From: an uncultured Armatimonadota bacterium
GTDB taxonomy: Bacteria > Armatimonadota > Armatimonadia > Armatimonadales > Armatimonadaceae
Assembly: GCA_903915615.1 (NCBI GenBank)
Contig: CAIWTR010000455.1
Span: forward strand, 1-7,617
DNA length: 7,617 bases
Direction of reading: 5' to 3'
The translations under genes were made by a program, and so were the position numbers. Every line of letters begins with the position of its first letter. Within the stretch, counting starts at the first letter, position 1. The notes under the pieces were generated by a model. It was not told the origin of the DNA and ran no database searches. It saw nothing but the letters and a program-made list of their open reading frames with translations. This document shows, piece after piece, positions 1-6,228 of this stretch.

Positions 1-1
1 A

Positions 2-919
2 TTCAGACCCACAACGACAAAATCAGCAAGCGTTCCGTACATCAGCTCAGTAGCATCCGGTCTGTCACATGTGCGCGAGAGTGTCGTTTCAAGTGTGCAA
101 CAACAGCTTGCAGACGTCAAGCCAACCGATGTCTATGTGACACATCCCTTGGATGACCACAGCGACCATGCAGCATCCCCGGTATATGTTCAGCTAGCCA
201 TTGACCGCGGTGTCAAAAACGGTGATTTCCCTCGCCCGCGTGTCCATTGGTACCTCATCCATCGTGGAGATTGGCCGCTTCCGCAGGGTGACCATCCCGA
301 CCGCTGGCTGGTTCCACCACCGGCTATTGCAGAGTGTGGATATCAATGGCAGTCGCTCTCACTGTCACAAAGCGTTTTCCAGGCAAAGCGTGCCGCGCTC
401 CATGCGTATTCCTCTCAAATCAATGTGATGCAGCGGATGTTACTGAGTTTTTTACGAAAAAACGAAATCGTAACGTCTGGCGATGCGCCTGCAATCGATG
501 ATCAAGGCTCGATTGAACCTGTCGGTGACAATGTCGCCCGGTTTGCAAACCCAAGTGCCGACATTGCCAGACTGAATGCTGACATTGTTGGTCCAAATTT
601 GGTAGTGCGTACAACGATGGCGGGACCGTGCAGCCCGGCCATCGATGCCTTCCTGACCGTCGTAACATCGGATGACAAAGGCTCAAATGCTTATCGAATC
701 AAGCTGCCCCGCCCTCAGTTGTTGGAAACCCAACAGGAAATAGCGACGACCGTTGCGCTGAACAAGCTGGGAATTGACGCATCCACCATAACTGTTGCCA
801 TCGGAGTCTCGACCTATGCCGCAGAAGGTCTCCTCATAGATCGTTCGGCATTCCACTTTGTGAAGCTTCCAAGCACAAGTGTCCAGGATGCAGGGCATTC
901 TGATGCAAAATCACGTTAA
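2..919 (+). CDS. PIG-L/LmbE-family deacetylase, 5'-truncated by the window edge
   Basis: The frame is open from the first bases with no stop, so the start lies outside the window and 305 C-terminal residues are visible. A GTG at 71 is in frame but is probably internal. About 25 residues after that GTG is the motif HPLDDHSDHAA, which matches the second metal-binding motif (HPxDxHxDHxA) of the PIG-L family. Further on, the segment AKRAALHAYSSQ matches the family's K-x-A-x-x-x-H-x-SQ helix. The first zinc motif (HPDD near the N-terminus) would be upstream and cannot be checked. These Zn-dependent enzymes remove N-acetyl groups from amino sugars or related small molecules (for example MshB, BshB, GlcNAc-PI deacetylase); the substrate here is unknown. 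The last ~140 residues beyond the catalytic fold look like an extra, possibly beta-rich region of unknown role. The DUF5658-like gene follows 20 bases later and is probably cotranscribed. Confidence 0.85.
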   Translation, partial: FRPTTTKSASVPYISSVASGLSHVRESVVSSVQQQLADVKPTDVYVTHPLDDHSDHAASPVYVQLAIDRGVKNGDFPRPRVHWYLIHRGDWPLPQGDHPDRWLVPPPAIAECGYQWQSLSLSQSVFQAKRAALHAYSSQINVMQRMLLSFLRKNEIVTSGDAPAIDDQGSIEPVGDNVARFANPSADIARLNADIVGPNLVVRTTMAGPCSPAIDAFLTVVTSDDKGSNAYRIKLPRPQLLETQQEIATTVALNKLGIDASTITVAIGVSTYAAEGLLIDRSAFHFVKLPSTSVQDAGHSDAKSR

Positions 920-939
920 CGCCGACAATCAGGAATCAG

Positions 940-1287
940 ATGACAACAGATCGCCGGGGACGCTGGAAGCCAAACTTTTCTGGACGCTTCATGATGAGGC
1001 GCGCGGGTGAGAAAGAAAGCGTTGTCCTTGGAATAATCTGTGCTGCGGACATGCTGTCGACATTGTTCTGGGTGATGTCGGGTCAGGCGCAAGAGGCAAA
1101 CCCAATGCTTGGGTGGACCTTTAAAGGGCATCCAATCGTATTTGTTGTCATCAAATGCCTTGCGTGCATACCCGCACTCGTCCTCGCACCTAGACTTGCA
1201 CAATCACAACGAACATTTACGGAATGGTTGTTACGAATAGTCATTGTTTCGTACATCGCTTTGTACTTTGGCTTTGCGAAATTCTGA
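940..1287 (+). CDS. Small DUF5658-like integral membrane protein
   Basis: This 115-residue protein has three hydrophobic segments, at about residues 28-47, 64-82 and 95-113, after a basic N-terminus (MTTDRRGRWK). The pattern 'AADMLSTLFW...EANPMLGWT...IKCLA' fits DUF5658: an Asp and Thr in helix 1, the EANP motif (residues 52-55) in the first loop, and a Lys within helix 2. Family members are bacterial membrane proteins with no known biochemical role. The ATG at 940 is chosen because AGGA (931-934) precedes it by 5 bases; in-frame ATGs at 991 and 994 are less well placed. It lies 20 bases behind the deacetylase gene, consistent with one operon, but no functional link is evident. The family assignment rests on remembered motif pattern only. 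Confidence 0.75.
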   Translation: MTTDRRGRWKPNFSGRFMMRRAGEKESVVLGIICAADMLSTLFWVMSGQAQEANPMLGWTFKGHPIVFVVIKCLACIPALVLAPRLAQSQRTFTEWLLRIVIVSYIALYFGFAKF

Positions 1288-1319
1288 TCACTCCTGAATA
1301 CACGGCTTAGAGTGTTTGA

Positions 1320-1353
1320 TTGACATCTGATGTCCCCTTAGGTTCTTCATAAT
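1320..1353 (+). promoter_or_regulatory. Weak promoter candidate upstream of the oxidoreductase
   Basis: A perfect TTGACA (1320-1325) and a CATAAT (1348-1353, 5 of 6 matches to TATAAT) are present, but they are 22 bases apart, longer than the usual 16-18. Either the -10 box acts with another -35, or this is a chance pairing. The location, in the 122-base gap before a gene with its own strong ribosome binding site, is what makes a promoter plausible. The gap also holds a weak inverted repeat CACTC/GAGTG (1289-1293/1310-1314), too poor to call a terminator for the upstream operon. Confidence 0.25.
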
Positions 1354-1395
1354 GCAGGACTAGAGGGTGATCATGGAGAATTTCCATCTAGGTCT

Positions 1396-1403
1396 AAAGG
1401 AGG
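1396..1403 (+). promoter_or_regulatory. Strong Shine-Dalgarno of the oxidoreductase gene
   Basis: AAAGGAGG lies 6 bases before the ATG at 1410 and is nearly full-length complementary to the 16S anti-SD. It fixes the start codon and suggests efficient translation. Confidence 0.85.
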
Positions 1404-1409
1404 CCACAG

Positions 1410-2489
1410 ATGGCAAGAAACGGCAAAACCGGCATCGGCATTATCGGATTTGGCGGCATCGCACAAGGTGCCCATATGGGAAATTACCTAAAGCAGGCCG
1501 ACACCTGCGAGGTCATTGCGATCGCGGATGTCGCAGAGGAACGTCGTGCACAGGCGAAGGATAAGTTCGCTGTCGAACATATTTTGGAGGATTACCACAA
1601 GCTCCTCGCGATGCCTGAGATTGATGCAGTCTCTGTTTGTACGCCCAACGGATGGCACAAGCAGATCACAATCGATGCGCTCCGTGCTGGCAAGCACGTC
1701 CTTTGTGAAAAGCCGATGGCGATGAACGTAGCCGAGTGCCATGAGATGATCAGTGCATCTAAGGAAACCGGTAACAAGCTGCAAATCGGCTACAATATGC
1801 GCTTTTCGCCAGGTGCCCAGTCCCTCAAGCGTGCCATCAACCAAGGCATGATGGGCGACATTTATCATGCGAGCGCCAAAGCGATGCGCCGTCGTGGTGT
1901 TCCCACCTGGGGCGTGTTTATCGACAAGGAAAAAAATGGCGGCGGTCCGCTCATCGATATCGGCGTTCACATCACCGACATGACACTCTGGCTTATGGGA
2001 CATCCAAAGCCGGTGACGGTCTCTGGCCGTGCCGATGCCTTTATTGCGCGACGGGGCGATGTCGTTGGCATGTGGGGACAATGGGATCCCAAGAAGTACA
2101 CCGTTGAGGACTTCGCGACGGCCATGATTCGTTTTGAAGATGGCAGAACCATGCATCTGATGAGTTCATTTGTCGCCAACATCGACCGTGAGCACTTTGA
2201 TACCCAGCTATACGGAACTGGTGCAGGTGCGTTCTTTGATGCGAATGCTGGACAGTACACGATGTATCGTGAAGAGTTCGGTACATTGACAGACACGACG
2301 GCCGGGTGGCTACCAAAGGTCGAGTCTACGCACGGCGAAGAGATTCGGATGTTTATCAAGGCCGTCCAAAACGACCTGACAATCGAAGAAGTAGGCGCTG
2401 CGACCGGCGAACAAGCCCTGATGGTGACACAGATTATCGATGGCATCTTCCGGTCATCGGAAGAGGGCCGCGAGGTAACTATCGGTTAG
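1410..2489 (+). CDS. Gfo/Idh/MocA-family NAD(P)-dependent oxidoreductase
   Basis: This 359-residue protein has the family's usual length and two-domain layout. The N-terminal Rossmann fold begins TGIGIIGFGGIA, with the dinucleotide-binding glycines at residues 13-16. The conserved EKP motif (residues 100-102, in LCEKPMAMN) carries the active-site Lys. The C-terminal alpha/beta domain contains LIDIGVHITD, with Asp183 and His187 at the usual catalytic positions. Members oxidise or reduce sugars, inositols and related polyols using NAD(P); substrate cannot be read from sequence. The stretch 'KKYTVEDFATAMIRFEDG' in the C-terminal domain is typical of the sugar-dehydrogenase-like branch. The gene stands alone: a 122-base gap lies upstream and the convergent ispH gene ends 50 bases downstream. 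A carbohydrate role shared with the upstream deacetylase is possible but unproven. Confidence 0.93.
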   Translation: MARNGKTGIGIIGFGGIAQGAHMGNYLKQADTCEVIAIADVAEERRAQAKDKFAVEHILEDYHKLLAMPEIDAVSVCTPNGWHKQITIDALRAGKHVLCEKPMAMNVAECHEMISASKETGNKLQIGYNMRFSPGAQSLKRAINQGMMGDIYHASAKAMRRRGVPTWGVFIDKEKNGGGPLIDIGVHITDMTLWLMGHPKPVTVSGRADAFIARRGDVVGMWGQWDPKKYTVEDFATAMIRFEDGRTMHLMSSFVANIDREHFDTQLYGTGAGAFFDANAGQYTMYREEFGTLTDTTAGWLPKVESTHGEEIRMFIKAVQNDLTIEEVGAATGEQALMVTQIIDGIFRSSEEGREVTIG

Positions 2490-2498
2490 TTAGTGGCA

Positions 2499-2541
2499 AG
2501 GTCTGCGTATGCATTCAGATTCGAAATGGTTGCGCAGACCT
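2499..2541. terminator. Inverted repeat between convergent genes, possible weak bidirectional terminator
   Basis: AGGTCTGCG (2499-2507) and CGCAGACCT (2533-2541) are perfect 9-bp complements around a 25-base loop, which can pair further (CATT 2512-2515 with AATG 2525-2528). It fills the 50-base gap between the oxidoreductase and ispH, and the right arm runs into the ispH stop codon. No T-run follows on either strand, so it is not a canonical intrinsic terminator. Its placement between convergent genes is the main argument for a role in 3'-end formation. Confidence 0.4.
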
Positions 2542-3484
2542 AGCTTCGATGTCGCTGTTCAAGAGCGATCAGTGATTGTGGAACCCTAAAGTCCATATGT
2601 TCTTCACGAACGATGATGGGTTCAACACTGGAAGCTTGAAAAGCGTTGATGCGGGCGACAACTCTCTGGATGACCTCTTCTGGCGCACTCGCTCCCCCGG
2701 TCACCGCAACCACAGAGGCTCCCTCTAGCATTGCATCTGATATCTCATCCGGGCCATCGATGAGATAGGCTTTGACCCCCATACCCTCAGCAACACTGCG
2801 GAGAGACTTTGAGTTACTTGATGTTTGTGATCCAACCACGAAACAAACATCCGCCGTACGGCAAACTTCCTTGATCGCATCTTGGCGATTCTGCGTTGCG
2901 TAGCAGATATCTGACGTCGGTGGATCCTGAATCCGTGGAAACTTTGCCTTAAGGGCATCCACGATGCACCGGGTTTCATCAATGGAAAGTGTCGTCTGCG
3001 TCAGGTAGATGAGTGCATCGTTGCCTGGATCAGCGAGGGCTGCGACTTCCTCCAAATTTGTAACCAAGTGAAGCTGACCAGGTGCTTGTCCAAGGGTACC
3101 GATGGTCTCAACATGCCCATGATGGCCGATGTAAACAACTCCAAAGCCCTTCTTGAGGTACTTTCGTACTTCAAGGTGAATCTTGGTTACAAGCGGACAC
3201 GTGGCATCAAGAATTTGAAGGGATCGACTTTCGGCGACAGCATAGTCTGCAGGTGCACTGCCATGCGCGCTAAACACAACGAGACTGCCAACCGGGACAT
3301 CGGTAAGGTCATCGGTGAAAACCACACCACGTGACTTAAGACTTTCACAGACTGGTTTGTTGTGGATAATCTCGTGTTTTACGTAGAGAGGTGCGCCAAC
3401 GACAGCGAGGGCCCGTTCTACGGTATCGATTGCACGGTCGACGCCGGCACAAAACCCACGGGGTCCGGCCATCAGAATCTTCAT
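2540..3484 (-). CDS. ispH: 4-hydroxy-3-methylbut-2-enyl diphosphate reductase (IspH/LytB)
   Basis: IspH catalyses the last step of the MEP pathway, reductive dehydration of HMBPP to IPP and DMAPP, using a [4Fe-4S] cluster. The 314 residues match the usual ~315. The three cluster cysteines are visible: Cys12 (RGFCAGVDRAI), Cys96 (DATCPLVT) and Cys194 (DICYATQNR). Substrate and proton-relay residues are also in place: His41, His74 (SAHGSAP), His124 and Glu126 (GHHGHVET), the NSKSL loop (~224-228) and TGGASAP (~262-268). The ATG at 3484 gives the canonical MKILMAGPRGFCAGV N-terminus. The frame extends 21 codons upstream to an ATG at 3547, but that stretch overlaps the preceding gene and does not look like IspH. 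No good SD precedes the start; a consensus TATAAT does (see that entry). It is the second gene behind the 165-residue protein, 13 bases away. Cytosolic, and presumably essential if no mevalonate pathway exists. Confidence 0.97.
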   Translation of the reverse strand: MKILMAGPRGFCAGVDRAIDTVERALAVVGAPLYVKHEIIHNKPVCESLKSRGVVFTDDLTDVPVGSLVVFSAHGSAPADYAVAESRSLQILDATCPLVTKIHLEVRKYLKKGFGVVYIGHHGHVETIGTLGQAPGQLHLVTNLEEVAALADPGNDALIYLTQTTLSIDETRCIVDALKAKFPRIQDPPTSDICYATQNRQDAIKEVCRTADVCFVVGSQTSSNSKSLRSVAEGMGVKAYLIDGPDEISDAMLEGASVVAVTGGASAPEEVIQRVVARINAFQASSVEPIIVREEHMDFRVPQSLIALEQRHRS

Positions 3485-3490
3485 TCCGCG

Positions 3491-3496
3491 ATTATA
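3491..3496 (-). promoter_or_regulatory. TATAAT box six bases before the ispH start (possible leaderless promoter)
   Basis: On the minus strand a perfect TATAAT ends 6 bases before the ispH ATG, which would put transcription start at or next to the A of the ATG. It lies just after the TAG stop of the upstream gene (3498-3500). The best -35 candidate, TTGCAC (3523-3518), is 21 bases away, which is long. With no SD in front of ispH, a leaderless internal promoter would explain the arrangement, but coupling to the upstream gene is an alternative. Confidence 0.4.
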
Positions 3497-3497
3497 C

Positions 3498-3995
3498 CTA
3501 TTCGGGGGTGTTCCCCTGTGCAATGTAGACAACATCCGGGGCTTCAACGAGCAAATCCCGCTGATCGAGCACTGCTATCGTTTCGTAGGATATGCGCTTA
3601 AGGCGTTCAATGGTGATCGCCCAAAGTGGCAAGCCAGCGCGTTTCAAGGTGCGTTTCGCAGCAAGGCTGCTTAGGAATGTCAGTTGAGGCAATGCTTGAT
3701 CAACAATCGTTTGCCGGGCGACAGTGACATCGCTGGCAACGCATACGAATGAAGTCATTATTAGCCGCCCCGATGACAGCTCGATTACATAGACAATGTC
3801 CATCAGACTGGTTGCCAGATGACAAGCAAACGCATCAGCATCGCAATCCGACAGGGTCACACATCGATAACCGGTCTTAGCATCAGCGGGCGTGACAGCA
3901 ATCATCCATGGCTCGGTGCCAGCAAATCGCTCAGCTAACCGAATAATGGCCCCTGGGCCTGGTGCTCTGACGTAAATCCGCTTTTGATGTTGCAT
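3498..3995 (-). CDS. Unrecognised 165-residue protein upstream of ispH
   Basis: I do not recognise the family. The protein looks soluble, with mixed alpha/beta composition and no signal peptide or clear membrane helix. It contains several short hydrophobic strands (DIVYVIEL about 66-73, MTSFVCVASDV about 80-90, PLWAITIE about 123-130) and four cysteines without a metal-binding spacing. A basic stretch, AAKRTLKRAG (~112-121), lies in the second half. The ATG at 3995 is the first possible start after an in-frame TGA (3998-3996). No SD precedes it directly; instead a 9-codon ORF with a strong SD ends in that TGA, so this gene is probably translated by reinitiation. It ends 13 bases before ispH on the same strand, suggesting an operon. 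A role linked to isoprenoid synthesis is possible by position only. No competing long ORF covers this region on the other strand. Confidence 0.7.
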   Translation of the reverse strand: MQHQKRIYVRAPGPGAIIRLAERFAGTEPWMIAVTPADAKTGYRCVTLSDCDADAFACHLATSLMDIVYVIELSSGRLIMTSFVCVASDVTVARQTIVDQALPQLTFLSSLAAKRTLKRAGLPLWAITIERLKRISYETIAVLDQRDLLVEAPDVVYIAQGNTPE

Positions 3996-4025
3996 TCAAA
4001 CACCAGAATACCGGCTTTGTCGCAT
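3996..4025 (-). CDS. 9-codon upstream ORF with strong SD, abutting the next start
   Basis: The mini-ORF encodes MRQSRYSGV followed by TGA, and the next codon is the ATG of the 165-residue gene in the same frame. AGGAGG (4040-4035) lies 9 bases before its ATG, the best SD in this region. It may be a leader ORF for reinitiation or coupling. Alternatively the TGA is a nonsense mutation or sequence error, and the true protein starts at 4025. There is no obvious run of a single amino acid of the kind seen in attenuation leaders. Confidence 0.4.
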   Translation of the reverse strand: MRQSRYSGV

Positions 4026-4043
4026 CTGCCGGAACCTCCTCGT

Positions 4044-4053
4044 GGTGATCACC
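4044..4053. promoter_or_regulatory. Perfect 10-base palindrome in the divergent promoter region, candidate operator
   Basis: GGTGATCACC is self-complementary and overlaps the end of the predicted -10 and the predicted transcription start of the minus-strand unit. That is a position where a dimeric repressor could act. It contains the BclI-like core TGATCA, which also occurs as GGTGATCA at 1366-1373. A 10-base palindrome can arise by chance, so function is inferred from location only. Confidence 0.3.
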
Positions 4054-4078
4054 GTATGAGATGTAAGCACGATGTCAA
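4051..4078 (-). promoter_or_regulatory. Predicted promoter of the 165-residue gene and ispH
   Basis: Reading the minus strand, a perfect TTGACA (4078-4073) is followed after 16 bases by TACGGT (4056-4051), which keeps the key T, A and final T of a -10 box. Transcription would begin near 4044, leaving about 20 bases before the upstream ORF start at 4025 with AGGAGG in between. The geometry fits a simple sigma-70 promoter with a short leader. Confidence 0.5.
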
Positions 4079-4097
4079 GAATTTATGCCCTGCGTGG

Positions 4098-4103
4098 TAT
4101 AGT
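4098..4103 (+). promoter_or_regulatory. Candidate -10 element for ftsH
   Basis: TATAGT (5 of 6 matches) lies about 70 bases before the ftsH start. The region 17-19 bases upstream (TGTCAAGA, 4073-4080) is a poor -35 on this strand and overlaps the -35 of the divergent unit. Transcription would start near 4110. The leader to 4175 shows a small imperfect hairpin (CCAG...CTGG, 4138-4156) just before the ribosome binding site. Confidence 0.4.
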
Positions 4104-4163
4104 TCGTGCACCTTTCGTGTATGAATTGGCGTTTCATCCAGCAGCACTGCTCCTGGTTGCAAT

Positions 4164-4168
4164 GGAGG
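4164..4168 (+). promoter_or_regulatory. Shine-Dalgarno that fixes the TTG start of ftsH
   Basis: GGAGG lies 7 bases before the TTG at 4176. An in-frame TGA sits directly in front of that TTG (4173-4175), and the next ATG in frame is at residue 28, after the first membrane helix. TTG is therefore the only sensible start. Confidence 0.85.
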
Positions 4169-4175
4169 CGTTTGA

Positions 4176-6164
4176 TTGAATCGACGGATAGCCGGATGGC
4201 TTCTCATCGCAGCGATAATCGGGTTGACACTGGTGTCATTACGCCCGTTTCTACGCATGCCTTTTGGTGTGGCAGCGCCCCGCGAGGTGGCAATCGGTCA
4301 GCTTTACGACAAGCTTGACAGTGATGCGTCCATCATTCAGGAAGTCACTATCAAGAAAAACACGCTTACTGGTAAGTTCACACCCAATGTAGCAGGCTCA
4401 GCTGGCGAATCCAATGAGTTCTATGTGATTCTCCCGAACTCGGGCGACTTGGTAAACACGCTTACCGACAAGCTCCATGCAAAGGGAATCAACGTTCGCG
4501 TTGAGCAGGATAGCTTCACAGATGTCCTTACCAGTTTTGCACTGAGTGCGCTCTTGCCGTTGATAGTAATGGTGTTGGTCTGGGTCATCTTCTTTAGACC
4601 GATGCAGGGCAATAACAACCAAGCGATGAGCTTTGGTCGTGCTAAACCGCGTCGCCCAGCCGAAAACAGCCAACGCGTGACATTTGATGATGTTGCCGGT
4701 GTTGAAGAAGCCAAACAAGACTTGATGGAAATCGTAGAGTTTCTGAAAAACTCGCGAAAGTTCCAAGCGCTTGGCGCAAAGATTCCTAAGGGAGTCCTCC
4801 TGTTGGGCCCTCCAGGTACTGGTAAGACACTGCTTGCCCGTGCGGTTGCAGGCGAGGCTGGCGTCCCCTTCTTCCATATCAGTGGAAGTGACTTTGTCGA
4901 AATGTTCGTGGGTGTCGGTGCAAGCCGCGTCCGTGATCTTTTCGAAACTGCCAAACAGAACCGACCATGTTTGATTTTTATTGATGAAATTGATGCAGTA
5001 GGACGTCAGCGTGGTGCGGGTTGGGGTGGCGGTCACGATGAACGTGAGCAGACACTCAACCAGCTGCTCGTCGAGATGGATGGCTTTGACCCTAACGCAG
5101 GTGTCATTGTGATTGCTGCGACAAACCGTGCAGATGTCTTGGATCCTGCTCTACTACGTCCGGGTCGCTTCGACCGCCGCGTCATGGTAGATGCTCCAGA
5201 TGTCAAGGGACGGGAAGCTATTCTCAAGGTTCATACCAAGGGCAAGCCAATTGCTCCTGAGGTCAACCTGACAACGCTGGCAAAGTTGACTCCTGGTTTT
5301 TCGGGAGCTGAGCTTGCAAACCTTCTGAACGAGGCTGCACTGCTGGCCGCCCGCAAAGACAAGCGTCAGATTGACATGATCGACCTTGAAGATGCGATTG
5401 ACCGCGAGCTCATGGGCCCTGCCCGCAAGAGCCGTGTGCGGTCGAAGGACGCCCTTACAAAGGTTTCCGTACACGAAGCCGGCCACGCGATTGTTGGTGA
5501 ACTCCTCGCACATGCTGACCCGGTTCATAAGGTAACCATTGTTGCGCGCGGCCAAGCCGGCGGTGTGACGATCAACCTCCCGGATGAAACACGTGAGGGT
5601 CGCACCAAGGGTGAGTTTGAAGACATCATAGCGATGGCACTCGGTGGACGTATCGCAGAGCTTCTCGTCTATGGTGAGATCAACACAGGTGCCTATTCAG
5701 ACCTGTCGCAAGTGACACGTATTGCCAAGGCAATGGTGTGTGAATACGGCATGAGTGATCGGTTGGGAAATCGACGCTTTGGTCGTGCAGCAGGTTCGCC
5801 ATTCATGGGCCGTGACTTCGGCGGCGATGAGTCTGACTACTCTGAAGAGATGGCGCGCATCGTCGATGAGGAAATCTCAACGATCATTGACCGTAACTAT
5901 GCACGCGCCGAGCAGATTCTGACAGAGAACAGGCATCTATTGGATCGTCTTACGGCTGAGCTGTTGGATAAGGAAACCCTTGACCGGGATGACTTCCTTG
6001 CTCTCATCCAAGATGCAGTTGTACCGGCGACAGGCGGGCGAGCACCAAAGCCACCGACTCCGCCGATGCCTCCAACGGCTCCTCCGCCACCGATGAGCGA
6101 TGCGTCTGCTTCCGATGACGCACCAGTGGGCACGCCGCAGAGGCTGGAGCCAGGGCTGGCTTAG
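4176..6164 (+). CDS. ftsH: ATP-dependent zinc metalloprotease FtsH
   Basis: FtsH is a hexameric, membrane-anchored AAA+ protease that extracts and degrades misassembled membrane proteins and selected cytosolic regulators. In order, the 662 residues show: TM helix 1 (about 7-22), an extracytoplasmic domain (about 25-115), TM helix 2 (about 117-140) and the AAA module. The AAA module has Walker A GPPGTGKT (211-218), pore loop MFVGVGA (243-249), Walker B LIFIDEID (266-273) and a second region of homology ending LLRPGRFDRR (about 326-335). The M41 peptidase domain has the zinc motif HEAGH (433-437) and the third ligand, probably Asp509 in AYSDL. All catalytic residues are intact. The C-terminus is a Pro/Ala-rich, then acidic tail (about 617-662), likely disordered. 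The gene is not in the common tilS-hpt-ftsH cluster; it has its own promoter region and terminator. The rare TTG start may moderate expression. Confidence 0.98.
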   Translation: MNRRIAGWLLIAAIIGLTLVSLRPFLRMPFGVAAPREVAIGQLYDKLDSDASIIQEVTIKKNTLTGKFTPNVAGSAGESNEFYVILPNSGDLVNTLTDKLHAKGINVRVEQDSFTDVLTSFALSALLPLIVMVLVWVIFFRPMQGNNNQAMSFGRAKPRRPAENSQRVTFDDVAGVEEAKQDLMEIVEFLKNSRKFQALGAKIPKGVLLLGPPGTGKTLLARAVAGEAGVPFFHISGSDFVEMFVGVGASRVRDLFETAKQNRPCLIFIDEIDAVGRQRGAGWGGGHDEREQTLNQLLVEMDGFDPNAGVIVIAATNRADVLDPALLRPGRFDRRVMVDAPDVKGREAILKVHTKGKPIAPEVNLTTLAKLTPGFSGAELANLLNEAALLAARKDKRQIDMIDLEDAIDRELMGPARKSRVRSKDALTKVSVHEAGHAIVGELLAHADPVHKVTIVARGQAGGVTINLPDETREGRTKGEFEDIIAMALGGRIAELLVYGEINTGAYSDLSQVTRIAKAMVCEYGMSDRLGNRRFGRAAGSPFMGRDFGGDESDYSEEMARIVDEEISTIIDRNYARAEQILTENRHLLDRLTAELLDKETLDRDDFLALIQDAVVPATGGRAPKPPTPPMPPTAPPPPMSDASASDDAPVGTPQRLEPGLA

Positions 6165-6178
6165 CTGGAGATCAATCT

Positions 6179-6212
6179 ACGGACCGGGCATCTACCCGGT
6201 CCGTTTCTTTTT
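6179..6212 (+). terminator. Strong intrinsic terminator of ftsH
   Basis: A perfect 10-bp GC-rich stem is formed by ACGGACCGGG (6179-6188) and CCCGGTCCGT (6195-6204), with loop CATCTA. It is followed by TTCTTTTT through 6212. It begins 14 bases after the ftsH stop and should separate ftsH from the next gene. Confidence 0.92.
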
Positions 6213-6217
6213 GGCGG

Positions 6218-6223
6218 TACCAT
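6218..6223 (+). promoter_or_regulatory. Possible -10 box just before the 113-residue gene
   Basis: TACCAT keeps the conserved T, A and final T of a -10 box and lies 5 bases before the ATG at 6229. There is no SD in this gap, so a leaderless start directly after the ftsH terminator is conceivable. No -35 is recognisable, and the box is short enough to be chance. Confidence 0.2.
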
Positions 6224-6228
6224 GCGGT

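Noticed and set aside
1488..2156. 222-codon minus-strand ORF opposite the oxidoreductase gene
   Set aside because: It is fully antisense to a clear Gfo/Idh/MocA gene, and its composition (many His, Arg and Cys without motifs) is that of a shadow frame.
3485..3547. In-frame 21-codon N-terminal extension of ispH starting with ATG at 3547
   Set aside because: It overlaps the end of the 165-residue gene, has no SD, and the residues do not resemble IspH, whose N-terminus is a perfect fit from the ATG at 3484.
3996..3998. TGA read as an amino acid (alternative code or selenocysteine) joining the mini-ORF to the 165-residue protein
   Set aside because: TGA is used as a normal stop in the DUF5658-like and CBS-domain genes, Trp is encoded by TGG, and no selenocysteine-type hairpin is evident after this TGA.
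4106..4318. 70-codon plus-strand ORF (GTG at 4106, internal ATG at 4121) across the ftsH leader, rich in Trp and Cys, considered as an upstream peptide
   Set aside because: It has no SD, runs out of frame through the start of ftsH, and its composition looks like non-coding translation of the leader and the membrane-helix region.
4398..5036. 212-codon minus-strand ORF opposite ftsH
   Set aside because: It is antisense to the conserved AAA module of FtsH, has no recognisable domain, and is a shadow frame.
6100..6228. Upstream part of the open frame containing the 113-residue gene, starting inside ftsH
   Set aside because: It would require reading through the ftsH 3' end and its terminator; the residues (many Trp, Arg) look like shadow translation.
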